From contig NZ_CP029425.2 of NCBI RefSeq assembly GCF_002278135.3, positions 2,022,001-2,086,000 of the forward strand: a stretch of DNA of 64,000 nucleotides. Reading direction: 5' to 3'. Below are positions 27,055 through 35,547 of this stretch, one piece after another. The notes below the pieces were generated by a model, which was given only the letters and a program-made list of their open reading frames with translations, was not told the DNA's origin and did no database searches. Numbering within the stretch: the stretch's first letter is position 1; every line of letters begins with the position of its first letter. A program made the translations under genes and the position numbers. This DNA is from Bradyrhizobium ottawaense. GTDB lineage: Bacteria > Pseudomonadota > Alphaproteobacteria > Rhizobiales > Xanthobacteraceae.

Positions 27055-27640
27055 TCTTTCCCAACACTCCCGTGGCCCGATTGGGATAGGCGGATTCGCC
27101 AAGCAGGGCATTTGGCCGGCCGGCTATCTCCGCCGCGACTCTACCTGGTCTGGCTGGATCCCGGGACACCGTGACCGTACCGACAAGGTCTCGGATGGCT
27201 TCTGCGGCATCCAAGGCCGTCGACCGAGGTCCGAGAAGGGAGGGATCGCCATGACCTTTCGTGATCGCATCCACCGGCCGCTCGCTTTCCCTGTTCGATT
27301 TCCCTGTTCGATTGACCGTGCTGCTGCTCAAGGCGCTGCCGTCTTGCATGTGATGTTGCTGCGAGGCGCCTCCGTTCCCTGGCTAGCCGACCAGCACTGT
27401 GTCAACGACGCCCTCGCGAACGGCCCGGATCTCGATCCCGAGAAGATAGCCTCTCATGGATGCCTGCGAGATCGTCACGTAGCGATAAGGGCAATCGAGC
27501 GTGTCGACGATCACGACGTCGAAGAATCTCTCCCGGCGCCAACGCGTGGATCGGTTTGGCCGTCCGGTTGAGCTCCTTGCGCGACAAGCGATGCGCAGCA
27601 AAGTCGAGCTGCCATCCTCTTTGCCGCACTTTGCTTGACC
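27011..27640 (-). pseudogene. Decayed serine recombinase at the island's left end
   Basis: Two fragments of a large serine recombinase remain on the minus strand. The upstream fragment (about 27402-27560) has RERFFDVVIVDTLD and, after disrupted sequence, GIEIRAVREGVVDTVLVG, which correspond to the resolvase catalytic domain. The downstream fragment (about 27011-27240) has AAEAIRDLVGTVTVSRDP and AAEIAGRPNALLGE, the usual end of such recombinases, and reads through the tRNA gene as the tail GEGLEPPTPGL. The catalytic serine region and the middle are lost, so the element should no longer move by itself. Confidence 0.6.
27038..27053. repeat. Left attachment site (attL) inside the tRNA-Met 3' end
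   Basis: TCCCTCTCCCGCTACC, the 3' side of the T arm plus the acceptor strand, is repeated exactly in direct orientation at 43201-43216. It marks the left boundary of the island. Confidence 0.82.
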
Positions 27641-27799
27641 ATCGGTCCTTCCGAGAGTGGAGGACCTTAGAGGACGCTGATCCATGCTTGGTAGTATCGG
27701 GCTGTTTCCACACGGATGAACCAATACCTCCGCGCTGCACCGCAGAAGGTTGTTGGCGCGCTTCCAGTCGTCGCTGATGGCGCCGCGACACCAATCCCC

Positions 27800-27815
27800 T
27801 GGCACAAAAAATGCT
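27800..27815 (+). promoter_or_regulatory. Sigma-54 promoter for the alcohol dehydrogenase gene
   Basis: TGGCACAAAAAATGCT matches the -24/-12 consensus, with GG and GC 10 bases apart and an A-tract spacer. It lies about 53 bp before the dehydrogenase start. The regulator gene on the same island is the expected activator. Confidence 0.72.
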
Positions 27816-27867
27816 GAGGCTGAGCCGATGGCGCACCGAAGTTCGCCGCGGGGAGACGGAGGAAATG

Positions 27868-28920
27868 ATGAGAGCCCAAGTACTGAGAGCGTATGACGAA
27901 AAGCTTTCCGGCGAGCGCTGGGTTAGCGAAGAACAAGTGCCTGATCCGAAGCTGACGAAATCGACCGACGTCATCGTTCGCATTGGCGGTGCAGGCGTAT
28001 GCAGGACCGATCTCCATATCATCGAAGGCGTGTGGAAGCCGCATATGGATCCGACCGGCGACAAGCTGCTTCCGCTCATCATGGGACACGAGAATGCAGG
28101 GTGGGTCGAAGAGGTTGGCAAGGAAGTCGAGGGATTGAAGAAGGGTGATCCCGTGATCGTCCACCCGAAGATCACCGGCGGAACGTGTCTCGCCTGTCGC
28201 CGCGGCTTCGACATGCATGGTCCAGGCACATTTCCAGGCCTCGACTGCAACGGCGGGTATGCGGAATTCCTTTGCACCTCGGAGCGCAACATTGTCCCGT
28301 TGCCGCGGACGCTCGCGCCGAAGGAAGTCGCTCCATACGCGGACGCCGGCCTCACCGCGTATCGCGCCGCCAAGAAAGCCACGCGGCATCTTTTGCCAGG
28401 CGAATTCTGCGTCGTTATCGGCGCGGGCGGCCTGGGCCACATTGGAATCCAGTGCCTCAAAGCGATGTGTGCGGCCGACATTATTGTCGTCGACAAGTCC
28501 GAAGCATCGCTGAAACTGGCCGAAAAATCGGGCGCCGATCATCTTGTGAAAGCTGACGGCAACGAAGTGGAAGCCGTTCTGGGCCTGACCGGTGGAAACG
28601 GTGCGGAAGCGGTGATCGATTTCGTCGGCGAGAAGGGTACGACCTCGAAGGGCCTGGCAATGACACGCCCGATGGGCAGCTACTACGTCGTCGGTTACGG
28701 CGAAGACATTCGGGTGCCGACCGTCGACATGGTGATAACCGAGAAGAACATCATCGGCAATCTGGTCGGCACGTGGGCCGAACTGACCGAGTTGATGGCC
28801 CTTGCGGACCGAGGTCTGGTCGAGCTCGCGACGGCGGAGTATCGCCTTGCCGATGCCAACAAGGCTCTTCACGACCTCAATGCCGGCAAAATTCACGGAC
28901 GTGCAGTGCTTATTCCCTGA
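27868..28920 (+). CDS. NAD-dependent zinc-type alcohol dehydrogenase
   Basis: A 350-residue medium-chain dehydrogenase, probably oxidising the alcohol made by the neighbouring monooxygenase (for propane, 2-propanol to acetone). Catalytic zinc ligands are seen in GVCRTDLH (Cys) and MGHENAG (His-Glu), and the coenzyme domain has GAGGLGHIGIQ (about 179-189). The structural-zinc loop is degraded: only two cysteines of the usual four remain (GTCLACRRGFDMHGPG). A GGAGGA site sets the start; the ATG just before it is an alternative. It has its own sigma-54 promoter. Confidence 0.88.
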   Translation: MRAQVLRAYDEKLSGERWVSEEQVPDPKLTKSTDVIVRIGGAGVCRTDLHIIEGVWKPHMDPTGDKLLPLIMGHENAGWVEEVGKEVEGLKKGDPVIVHPKITGGTCLACRRGFDMHGPGTFPGLDCNGGYAEFLCTSERNIVPLPRTLAPKEVAPYADAGLTAYRAAKKATRHLLPGEFCVVIGAGGLGHIGIQCLKAMCAADIIVVDKSEASLKLAEKSGADHLVKADGNEVEAVLGLTGGNGAEAVIDFVGEKGTTSKGLAMTRPMGSYYVVGYGEDIRVPTVDMVITEKNIIGNLVGTWAELTELMALADRGLVELATAEYRLADANKALHDLNAGKIHGRAVLIP

Positions 28921-29353
28921 ACCTGATCCAACCCGATCCATCGCGGGTAAGCACTTGCTCGCGATGGACTTCGAGGGTTCTCGCTCTGAAATGGGCGTGC
29001 AGTTCTGGAGGGCGTTCGGTCAAAATACTCGGGCGTCCTGACCTGCTTGTGCGCCAAGCCGTCGAGGCAACCAAACGCAGGGCAGAGAGTCTCATTCTGC
29101 GTCGTCGTCTCAATTTGCGTCGCAGCGGGGGAGCAAAATGCGCCGAAGCTTCCAGAGTCCCGCGGACCAGGTGCCGCGCTATCTGCGCTTCACCGGCATC
29201 ATCCCTGGCGTACGGCGCCGGGCTCCGGGAGGGACGTCGATCGGTTCAAACGACGTGATGAGGCCGATCGCAAATGGCTTCGCTGCTTGTTGGCCGGATA
29301 GTCCGAGCAGAACTCTCAAATAACATCGTGCGGCTTCGCCTTGGGAGCGTCAG
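28921..29353 (+). other. Noncoding stretch after the dehydrogenase gene
   Basis: I see no convincing gene. Short open frames lack codon bias, ribosome sites and recognisable motifs. The only notable sequence is a CTCAATTTGCG motif around 29110, which resembles CGCAATTTGC upstream of the hydroxylase promoter. Confidence 0.5.
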
Positions 29354-29551
29354 ATGAGGTTCGTCCTGGTGAATGGCAGGATGCCATGTTCGAAGACGCT
29401 TTGCATGCATTGCTGTGCGCCGATCCATGCAGGCTATTTGAGAGAACTCAGCACCGGGCTGTCGTTCTGCGATCACGAATGCTACGCGCTCTATTCCTGT
29501 CGCTGGGCCGTGAAGCTTGGGTCGGGCGTTGCGGGGATCAACGCCCAATAA
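29354..29551 (+). CDS. Small cysteine-rich protein
   Basis: A 65-residue protein starting MRFVLVNGRMPCS. It contains TLCMHCCAPI and, after SGYLREL-like sequence, LSFCDHECYAL, so six cysteines and two histidines are spaced as in a small zinc-binding fold. Similar short proteins (MRFV..NGR.P...FC..CCEPI...YLRE...LSYCDH.CY) are remembered as common in Bradyrhizobium. Its function is unknown. It sits between the dehydrogenase and the monooxygenase promoter and may be older chromosomal or island cargo. Confidence 0.6.
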   Translation: MRFVLVNGRMPCSKTLCMHCCAPIHAGYLRELSTGLSFCDHECYALYSCRWAVKLGSGVAGINAQ

Positions 29552-30091
29552 CGCATGTCCATTGCCCAGGCGCGTGATCGCTGCTGCAATGCGAATAGTG
29601 CGGCGCAAACTCTCGCTTCTGGTTTGCTGAGATTCTCAATCTGCAATTTCTGTCGCAATTTGCATCGGCCTCGTCCGCGGGCTCGTAGCTGTAACGCCTG
29701 CGTTTGCGCCTATCTCCGCTTCCGCGCGGCCGGAAGCGATCCGGCGAGCTGTGCCGACCGCTGGCACGACCGTTGCAAAGCTTCCGATACAAGAACGCCG
29801 ACTGCTCTGTATGGGGCGAGCCGCGAAAAGAACGAGGGAAGGGACGTCGAGCTAAGGGCGCATCATGTGCGGGATGACGTAACTGCGATCGGAGGACCGC
29901 CGCTCCGATGATCGCCTCATCCTCCTGGTGCTCCACAGTCGTCCCAGGACCCTTGCCGATATCAAGCGTCCGGCCGTGCAAGCGGCCGCGAGGTGGCCCG
30001 TAACGCACGGGTAGGCACTGCCCGGCCCGTGGAGGGTCTGGGCAGGCGAAATATCGATGTGGTTTCTGACCCGATCAGGAGGAAAGACGAG
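29552..30091 (+). other. Regulatory region and long leader of the monooxygenase operon
   Basis: This stretch contains no supported gene. It holds a possible activator-binding area (CTGCAATTTCTGTCGCAATT near 29640 and a GCTTCCG/CGGAAGC inverted repeat at 29718-29737), the sigma-54 promoter at 29762, and about 300 nt of transcribed leader before mimA that ends in an AGGAGGAAAG ribosome site. Confidence 0.6.
29762..29777 (+). promoter_or_regulatory. Sigma-54 promoter of the monooxygenase operon
   Basis: TGGCACGACCGTTGCA is an exact match to the -24/-12 consensus TGGCACG-N4-TTGCA. It lies about 315 bp before mimA, giving an unusually long leader. It points to control by the sigma-54 activator encoded downstream on the island. 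Confidence 0.85.
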
Positions 30092-31762
30092 ATGTCTGGA
30101 ACTTTAACTCTCAACAAGATCACGGCCCAGCGCGGCATTTCTGTCGGTGAGGCTGCAAAGAAGATTGCAGATCTCGGATGGAATCCGTCCTACGTCCAGG
30201 AAGCGATGACCTTCCCCACCGACTACAAGATCACGAAGGCGCCGAAGGATCCGATGAAGCAGGTCCTTCGCTCTTACTTCCCGATGCAGGAGGAGAAGGA
30301 CAACCGCGTCTACGGCGCCCTCGATGCCGCGCTGCGCGGCGACATGTTCCGCAACGTCGAGCCGCGTTGGGTCGAGTGGATGAAGCTGTTCCTGGCGATC
30401 ATCCCGTTCCCGGAAATCTCCGCCGCGCGGTCCATGGCCATGGTCGGCCGTCTGGCCCCGGGTGAGGATCTCCGCACCGGCTTCACCATGCAGATGGTCG
30501 ACGAATTCCGTCACTCGACCATCCAGATGAACCTGAAGAAATGGTACATGGAGAACTACATCGATCCGGCCGGCTTCGACATCACGGAGGAGGCGTTCGG
30601 CAAGTGCTACGCCACCACGATCGGTCGCCAGTTCGGTGAAGGCTTCATCACCGGTGACGCCATCACGTCGGCGAACGTCTACCTGACCGTGGTTGCAGAG
30701 ACCGCGTTCACCAACACGCTGTTCGTCGCGATGCCATCGGAAGCGGCCCGGAATGGCGACTATGCGTTGCCGACCGTGTTCCTGTCGGTCCAGTCGGACG
30801 AGAGTCGCCATATCGGCAACGGCCATTCGATGCTGATGTCGATGCTGAAGGAGCCGGAGAACCACCTGCTGCTCGAACGCGACATGCGGTATGCCTTCTG
30901 GCAGAACCATGCCATCGTCGATGCGGCGATCGGCACCTTCATCGAATACGGGACCACCAACCGCGACAAGAACAAGGAGTCGTATGCGGAGATGTGGCAC
31001 CGCTGGATCTTCGAGGATTACTACCGGACCTATATGCTGCCGCTCGAGAAATACGGCATCAAGATCCATCATGACGACGTCCAGACCGCCTGGAAGCGAC
31101 TGACCGAGAAGCACTATGTCCACAAGGTCGCGCAATTCTTCGCAGTCGGCTGGTCGGCGAACTTCTGGCGCATCGAGGCCCAGACCGACAAGGACTTCGA
31201 GTGGTTCGAGCACAAATATCCGGGCTGGTACGCGCAGTTCGGCGAGTTCTGGAAATGGTACGAGAAGCTGTCGCACCGCGGCCAGACCAACATCCTGTTC
31301 AATAGCGATGTCGGTTACGTCTATCCGCATCGCTGCTGGTCGTGCCTCGTTCCATGCCTGATCCGTGAGGACATGGTTACCGACGAGATCGACGGCAAGC
31401 TGCACACCTTCGCCCATGAGCTCGACCGCTGGACGGCGGTCGAAGCCTTCGCCGGCGAGTACCAGGGACGTCCGACCCCGGCGATGGGACGGTTCAGCGG
31501 CCGTCGCGAGTGGGAGAGCGTCTACCACAACGTGGATATCGCCGACGCCATCAAGGATCTCGGCTTCGTGCGCACGGACGGCAAGACGCTGGTCGCCCAG
31601 CCGCATTTGCGGTTCGACCAGAAGGAAATGTGGACGCTCGACGATGTCCGCGGCCACATCCTCAAGAGCCCGCTGCAGACGCTGCGGGAGATGAGCCCGG
31701 CCGACCGCGAGACTCATCTTGCCGACTACCGCAAGGGATTCACGATCAATCCCTGCAACTAA
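30092..31762 (+). CDS. mimA: Soluble di-iron monooxygenase hydroxylase, large (alpha) subunit
   Basis: A 556-residue catalytic subunit of a propane/acetone/phenol-type monooxygenase (MimA/PrmA group). All six carboxylate/histidine iron ligands are visible: E108, then E138-F-R-H141 in VDEFRHS, E203 in VVAETAF, and E237-S-R-H240 in SDESRHI. Long stretches such as RSYFPMQEEKDNRVYG and NYIDPAGFDITE are as in the actinobacterial enzymes. It inserts one oxygen of O2 into a C-H bond; the substrate is inferred from the family. An AGGAGGAAAG site sets the start. It is the first gene after the sigma-54 promoter. Confidence 0.93.
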   Translation: MSGTLTLNKITAQRGISVGEAAKKIADLGWNPSYVQEAMTFPTDYKITKAPKDPMKQVLRSYFPMQEEKDNRVYGALDAALRGDMFRNVEPRWVEWMKLFLAIIPFPEISAARSMAMVGRLAPGEDLRTGFTMQMVDEFRHSTIQMNLKKWYMENYIDPAGFDITEEAFGKCYATTIGRQFGEGFITGDAITSANVYLTVVAETAFTNTLFVAMPSEAARNGDYALPTVFLSVQSDESRHIGNGHSMLMSMLKEPENHLLLERDMRYAFWQNHAIVDAAIGTFIEYGTTNRDKNKESYAEMWHRWIFEDYYRTYMLPLEKYGIKIHHDDVQTAWKRLTEKHYVHKVAQFFAVGWSANFWRIEAQTDKDFEWFEHKYPGWYAQFGEFWKWYEKLSHRGQTNILFNSDVGYVYPHRCWSCLVPCLIREDMVTDEIDGKLHTFAHELDRWTAVEAFAGEYQGRPTPAMGRFSGRREWESVYHNVDIADAIKDLGFVRTDGKTLVAQPHLRFDQKEMWTLDDVRGHILKSPLQTLREMSPADRETHLADYRKGFTINPCN

Positions 31763-31773
31763 GCGAGACCGAG

Positions 31774-31795
31774 GGGGCCGGCTTCGGCCGGCTCC
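31774..31795 (+). other. Intercistronic UUCG hairpin between mimA and mimB
   Basis: A 9-bp stem (GGGGCCGGC with GCCGGCTCC, one G-T pair) is closed by a TTCG tetraloop. It lies 12 bp after the mimA stop and is followed only by CTT, so it is more likely a transcript stabiliser or partial attenuator than a full terminator. Confidence 0.65.
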
Positions 31796-31845
31796 TTCCC
31801 GACCGTTCCCCGGAAGATATGAAGCTTGGTTTGAGGAGGCCCCCT

Positions 31846-32886
31846 ATGGGCGCGCCCACGAATGTCGTTCGCCTGCAGCCGGTTGGCATAGAGTTCGAGG
31901 TCGAGGAGAACGAAACTGTTCTCGACGCCGCGTTTCGCCAAGGGATCGCGCTGCCGCATGGTTGCAAGGAAGGACAGTGCTCGGCGTGCAAATGCGTGCT
32001 TACCGGAGGGGACGTGGAGCTGAAGAAATACTCCACGTTTGCCCTCAATGAGATGGAACGCGGCCAGGACTACATCCTGCTCTGCCGGACTTTGGCCTAT
32101 TCGGATCTTGAGGTGGAGCTTCTCAACTATGACGAGGAGGTGCTGTCGAAATCGATCCCCGTCAAGGATTTCACGGGAACGGTCACCAACGTCGCTGCGC
32201 TCACCCATGACATCCGCCTCCTCGAGATCACGCTGGAGCAACCTCTGAAGTTCTGGGCGGGTCAATATGTCGACATCACGCTCCCGGGACCAGAGACGAT
32301 TACGCGCTCGTTTTCCATGGCAAATCCGCCGGGCGAAAGCCAAAAGCTCGCGTTCATCATCAAGAAGTACCCCAACGGACGCTTCTCCTCACGACTCGAC
32401 GGAGACCTTGTCGTCGGAACCGAAGTCGGAATCAAAGGACCTTACGGGACCTGCTTCCGGCGAGAAAACAAAACCGGAGCCATGATCCTGGTCGGCGGTG
32501 GATCCGGGATGTCGCCACTGTGGTCCATCCTGCATGATCACATCAGCTCGGGAGAAGTGCGCCCGGTGTACTTCTTCTACGGAGCTCGAACGCAGGGCGA
32601 CCTTTTCTATCTCGATCGCTTCGCCGAGCTCGCAGCCAACCATCCGGAGTTCAGCTTCGTCCCCGTCCTTTCCCATGCAGCGGACGATACGGCCTGGAGT
32701 GGAGCGAAGGGCTTCGTGCACGAAGCGGTCGGATCACACCTTCGCGGCGCCGGATATGGCGAAGACGTCGACGTCTACGCTTGCGGACCATCGCCGATGA
32801 TCGAGGCGTTGACGCCGGTACTGCAGATGAACGACGTCGAGTCGGACCGAACCTTCTTCGACAAGTTTACGCCGGCCAACAATTAG
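31846..32886 (+). CDS. mimB: Monooxygenase NADH reductase (2Fe-2S / FAD)
   Basis: A 346-residue electron-transfer component. The N-terminal plant-type ferredoxin domain binds a [2Fe-2S] cluster with C40, C45, C48 and C80 (CKEGQCSAC ... LLC). The FAD site is RSFSMANPP (154-162) and the NAD site GGGSGMSP (217-224), with CGPSPMI near the end. It passes electrons from NADH to the di-iron hydroxylase. A GAGGAGG site 7 bp before the ATG fixes the start. The order alpha-reductase-beta-coupling is that of the Mim/Prm clusters. Confidence 0.93.
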   Translation: MGAPTNVVRLQPVGIEFEVEENETVLDAAFRQGIALPHGCKEGQCSACKCVLTGGDVELKKYSTFALNEMERGQDYILLCRTLAYSDLEVELLNYDEEVLSKSIPVKDFTGTVTNVAALTHDIRLLEITLEQPLKFWAGQYVDITLPGPETITRSFSMANPPGESQKLAFIIKKYPNGRFSSRLDGDLVVGTEVGIKGPYGTCFRRENKTGAMILVGGGSGMSPLWSILHDHISSGEVRPVYFFYGARTQGDLFYLDRFAELAANHPEFSFVPVLSHAADDTAWSGAKGFVHEAVGSHLRGAGYGEDVDVYACGPSPMIEALTPVLQMNDVESDRTFFDKFTPANN

Positions 32887-32948
32887 GGCGGCCTTTGACC
32901 GCCGAGCGACCAATCATAAAGCCCGACAACAGGAGGAGGAAGACGACC

Positions 32949-34019
32949 ATGACTGCCGTTCAAACTGAATCAGCCAAATCCGGTGCAGCAGGTTCTGCGG
33001 TGTTCCCGGACTCGGACAGCCGAAAATATCGGTATTTCGAGCCACGCAGCAAGCGAGCCACGCACTACGAAGACGTGACGGTCGACGTCCAACCCGACCC
33101 GGAACGCTACCTGTTGCAGGACTGGATCATCGCCTTTCCGAACGGCAAGGGTGCCTACACCAAGGACAACACGGCGGCGCTCAGCTCGAACTGGCATGCC
33201 TTCCGCGCCCCCGACCAGGAGTGGGAGCGCACTCACTACCAGCGGCAGTCCAGGATCGAGGCGATGGTCCAGGCGGTGATCGCCAACGGCCGCAAGTCCG
33301 GCGCACCGAAGAGCTTCGACAAGGCCTGGATCAAGATCCTGCAGAACCATCTGGGCGCCTGGAAGCATGCCGAGTTCGGTCTCGGCACGTCGCTGATGCA
33401 GGCTCAGCGCTACGGCTACACCCAGATGATCAACAACGCGACGCTGACCAACTCGTCGTACAAGCTCCGCCTTTCCCAGGACATCACGCTCTATCTGGCC
33501 GAGATCGGAATGGACATTCCGGGCTTCGACGACGCGGCAGGCAAGCGCACCTGGCTCGAAGACAAGGGCTGGCAAGGTACCCGGGAAGCGATCGAATCGA
33601 TCATGGGCTCGCCCGACTATCTCGAGCAGTACTTCGCCACGAACATCGTGTTCGAGCCACTCGTCGGCGAATTGTTCCGCAGCGGCTTCCTGATGCAGGT
33701 GGCCTCGTCGAACGGCGATTTCATCACGCCGCCGGTGATTTCGTCCGCGGAGGCGGATTACGAGCGCAATCTCGCCAACACGATCGACCTGATGCACCTC
33801 CTGGTGACCGACAATCAGCATGCGGCCCACAACAAGAAGCTGTTCCAGGGCTGGGTGAACAAGCACGTGGCGCTCGCCAACAAGGCGGCGGCCGGCCTTC
33901 AGCCGATCTGGTCGCAACCGCATTCGAAGCCGGTGCAATACGCCGATGCCCGTGCGCAGTCGGTCGAACGCATCAAGAAGGTTCTCGGCGAGCTCGGCCT
34001 CACCCTTCCCAAGGAGTAA
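32949..34019 (+). CDS. mimC: Soluble di-iron monooxygenase hydroxylase, small (beta) subunit
   Basis: A 356-residue structural subunit of the hydroxylase. It has the ferritin-like helical pattern of beta subunits with family segments such as RKYRYFEPRSKRATHYEDVT, DWIIAFPNGKGAYTKDN, the WERTHYQRQSRIEAMV helix and VFEPLVGELFRS. It lacks paired ExxH motifs, as expected for the non-catalytic partner. An AGGAGGAGGAAG site precedes the ATG by about 8 bp. It should form an alpha2beta2 complex with MimA. Confidence 0.92.
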   Translation: MTAVQTESAKSGAAGSAVFPDSDSRKYRYFEPRSKRATHYEDVTVDVQPDPERYLLQDWIIAFPNGKGAYTKDNTAALSSNWHAFRAPDQEWERTHYQRQSRIEAMVQAVIANGRKSGAPKSFDKAWIKILQNHLGAWKHAEFGLGTSLMQAQRYGYTQMINNATLTNSSYKLRLSQDITLYLAEIGMDIPGFDDAAGKRTWLEDKGWQGTREAIESIMGSPDYLEQYFATNIVFEPLVGELFRSGFLMQVASSNGDFITPPVISSAEADYERNLANTIDLMHLLVTDNQHAAHNKKLFQGWVNKHVALANKAAAGLQPIWSQPHSKPVQYADARAQSVERIKKVLGELGLTLPKE

Positions 34020-34025
34020 ATTGCA

Positions 34026-34397
34026 ATGTCCGTCGTTTCCAGATCTGCGACCAACCAGAACATCTTTCAGAAGATGGGAGATCTTCGTTTCGAGCAAACG
34101 ATTTCCCATCAGTGCGGCGTCACCATGAACGACAGCGTCGAGGCGCGAGCCATTGCCGAGTTCATGGGAAAGAAGCCGAACGTCACCGTGACCTACCAGC
34201 CCGCGCTGATCCGCATCGACGGCGAGGGCAAGCTGATCTTCAAGATGGACGAGATCAGCGAAATTCTCGGGAAGGACATGACCGCCGAGATCTTCGAGGT
34301 GAATACCTCGACCCACTACGGCCGGATGGTGCGCATCGACGACAACACGGTGACGCTGTTCGGCAACATGGACGAGGTCTTCGAATACATCGAGTGA
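34026..34397 (+). CDS. mimD: Monooxygenase coupling (regulatory) protein, MmoB/DmpM family
   Basis: A 123-residue cofactorless protein that binds the hydroxylase and couples electron use to oxygenation. Family features include CGVTMNDSVEARAIAEFM near residue 30 and the central VTVTYQPALIRIDGEGKLIF, split by conserved glycine, followed by a domain ending LFGNMDEVFEYIE. It starts 6 bp after mimC. A GTGGGGCC hairpin follows the stop and may separate the core operon from the accessory genes. Confidence 0.92.
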   Translation: MSVVSRSATNQNIFQKMGDLRFEQTISHQCGVTMNDSVEARAIAEFMGKKPNVTVTYQPALIRIDGEGKLIFKMDEISEILGKDMTAEIFEVNTSTHYGRMVRIDDNTVTLFGNMDEVFEYIE

Positions 34398-34417
34398 GCT
34401 CCATTCTCCCTGACTGG

Positions 34418-34440
34418 GTGGGGCCGCTTCGTGGCCCCAC
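34418..34440 (+). terminator. Hairpin after mimD
   Basis: An 8-bp GTGGGGCC/GGCCCCAC stem with a 7-base loop lies 20 bp after the mimD stop, followed by CTCTTCT. Without a T run, it may act as a partial terminator or mRNA end-protector, lowering expression of the accessory genes relative to mimABCD. Confidence 0.5.
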
Positions 34441-34519
34441 CTCTTCTCGAACCGTTCCAGCGCGACGTCAGCGCATCGATTGATCGAATAGAGCTAACCA
34501 AGGATTCCTGGAGATCACC

Positions 34520-35542
34520 ATGTTCATCACTCCCAGCGGCGAGGAAGTTTTCGTAATCGACGGTCACACCCATTTCTGGGACGGTAGCCCGGCAAACCAG
34601 CTCAACATCCACGGCAAGCAGTTCATCGACTGCTTCTACGCCTATCACACCTCGCTCAGCCCGAAGGACAAGCTCTGGCCGAAGGAGCAGTTCGAGAAAT
34701 ACAGTGCCGACCAGATGTACCACGATCTGTTCGTCGATGGTCCGGACGACATGGCCGTCGTTCAGTCGACCTACCTGACCGAGTTCTACAAGAACGGGTT
34801 CAATACCATCGATCGCAATGCCGAGATGGCGAAGAGGTACAAGGACCGCTTCATCGTCAACGGCGCCTTCGATCCGCGGGACGGCGAGAAGGCGCTCGAG
34901 TATATCCACTACATGAAGGAGACGTTCGGCATCAAGGGCGTCAAGCTCTATACGGCCGAGTGGAAGGGCGACTCGCGCGGCTGGAAGCTTACGGATCCCA
35001 ACGCATATCGTTGCTTCGAGCTCTGCCAGAAGCTGGGCATCACCAACATCCACGTCCACAAGGGGCCGACGATCATTCCGTTGGACAAGGATGCCTTCGA
35101 TGTTCACGACGTCGACCATGCCGCGACCGATTTCCAGGGGCTGAATTTCATCATCGAGCATTGCGGTCTGCCGCGCCTCGACGATTTCTGCTGGATCGCC
35201 GTGCAGGAGACCAACGTCCATGGCGGCCTCGCGGTGGCACTCCCCTTCATCCACGGACGTCCGCGCTATTTCGCCGAGGTGATCAGCGAGCTTCTGTTCT
35301 GGGTCGGTGAGGACAAGATTCTCTTCGGCAGCGATTACGCGATCTGGACGCCTCGCTGGCTGGTCGAGAAGTTCTGGAACTTCGAGCTGCCGGAAGACCT
35401 GAAGCAGGAGCACGGCGTCGACCTCACCCCCCAGGCGAAGCGGAAGATCCTGGGCCTCAATGCGGCGCGCCTCTATGGCGTCGACGTCGAGGCGCAGAAG
35501 GCGAAGCTTGCACAGCAGGTTCACGCGGCTGCGGCGGAGTAG
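34520..35542 (+). CDS. Amidohydrolase-family protein of the monooxygenase cluster
   Basis: A 340-residue TIM-barrel hydrolase of the amidohydrolase-2 group. The first metal site is DGHTHFW (H16, H18). Later ligands are in NIHVHKGPT, FIIEHCGLPR and the aspartate of ILFGSDYAIW. Homologues sit directly after the monooxygenase genes in mycobacterial mim clusters. Its substrate is unknown; a hydrolase or decarboxylase step on an oxidised product or a role in the system's maturation are both possible. It lies 5 bp before the next gene. Confidence 0.85.
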   Translation: MFITPSGEEVFVIDGHTHFWDGSPANQLNIHGKQFIDCFYAYHTSLSPKDKLWPKEQFEKYSADQMYHDLFVDGPDDMAVVQSTYLTEFYKNGFNTIDRNAEMAKRYKDRFIVNGAFDPRDGEKALEYIHYMKETFGIKGVKLYTAEWKGDSRGWKLTDPNAYRCFELCQKLGITNIHVHKGPTIIPLDKDAFDVHDVDHAATDFQGLNFIIEHCGLPRLDDFCWIAVQETNVHGGLAVALPFIHGRPRYFAEVISELLFWVGEDKILFGSDYAIWTPRWLVEKFWNFELPEDLKQEHGVDLTPQAKRKILGLNAARLYGVDVEAQKAKLAQQVHAAAAE

Positions 35543-35547
35543 ACATC

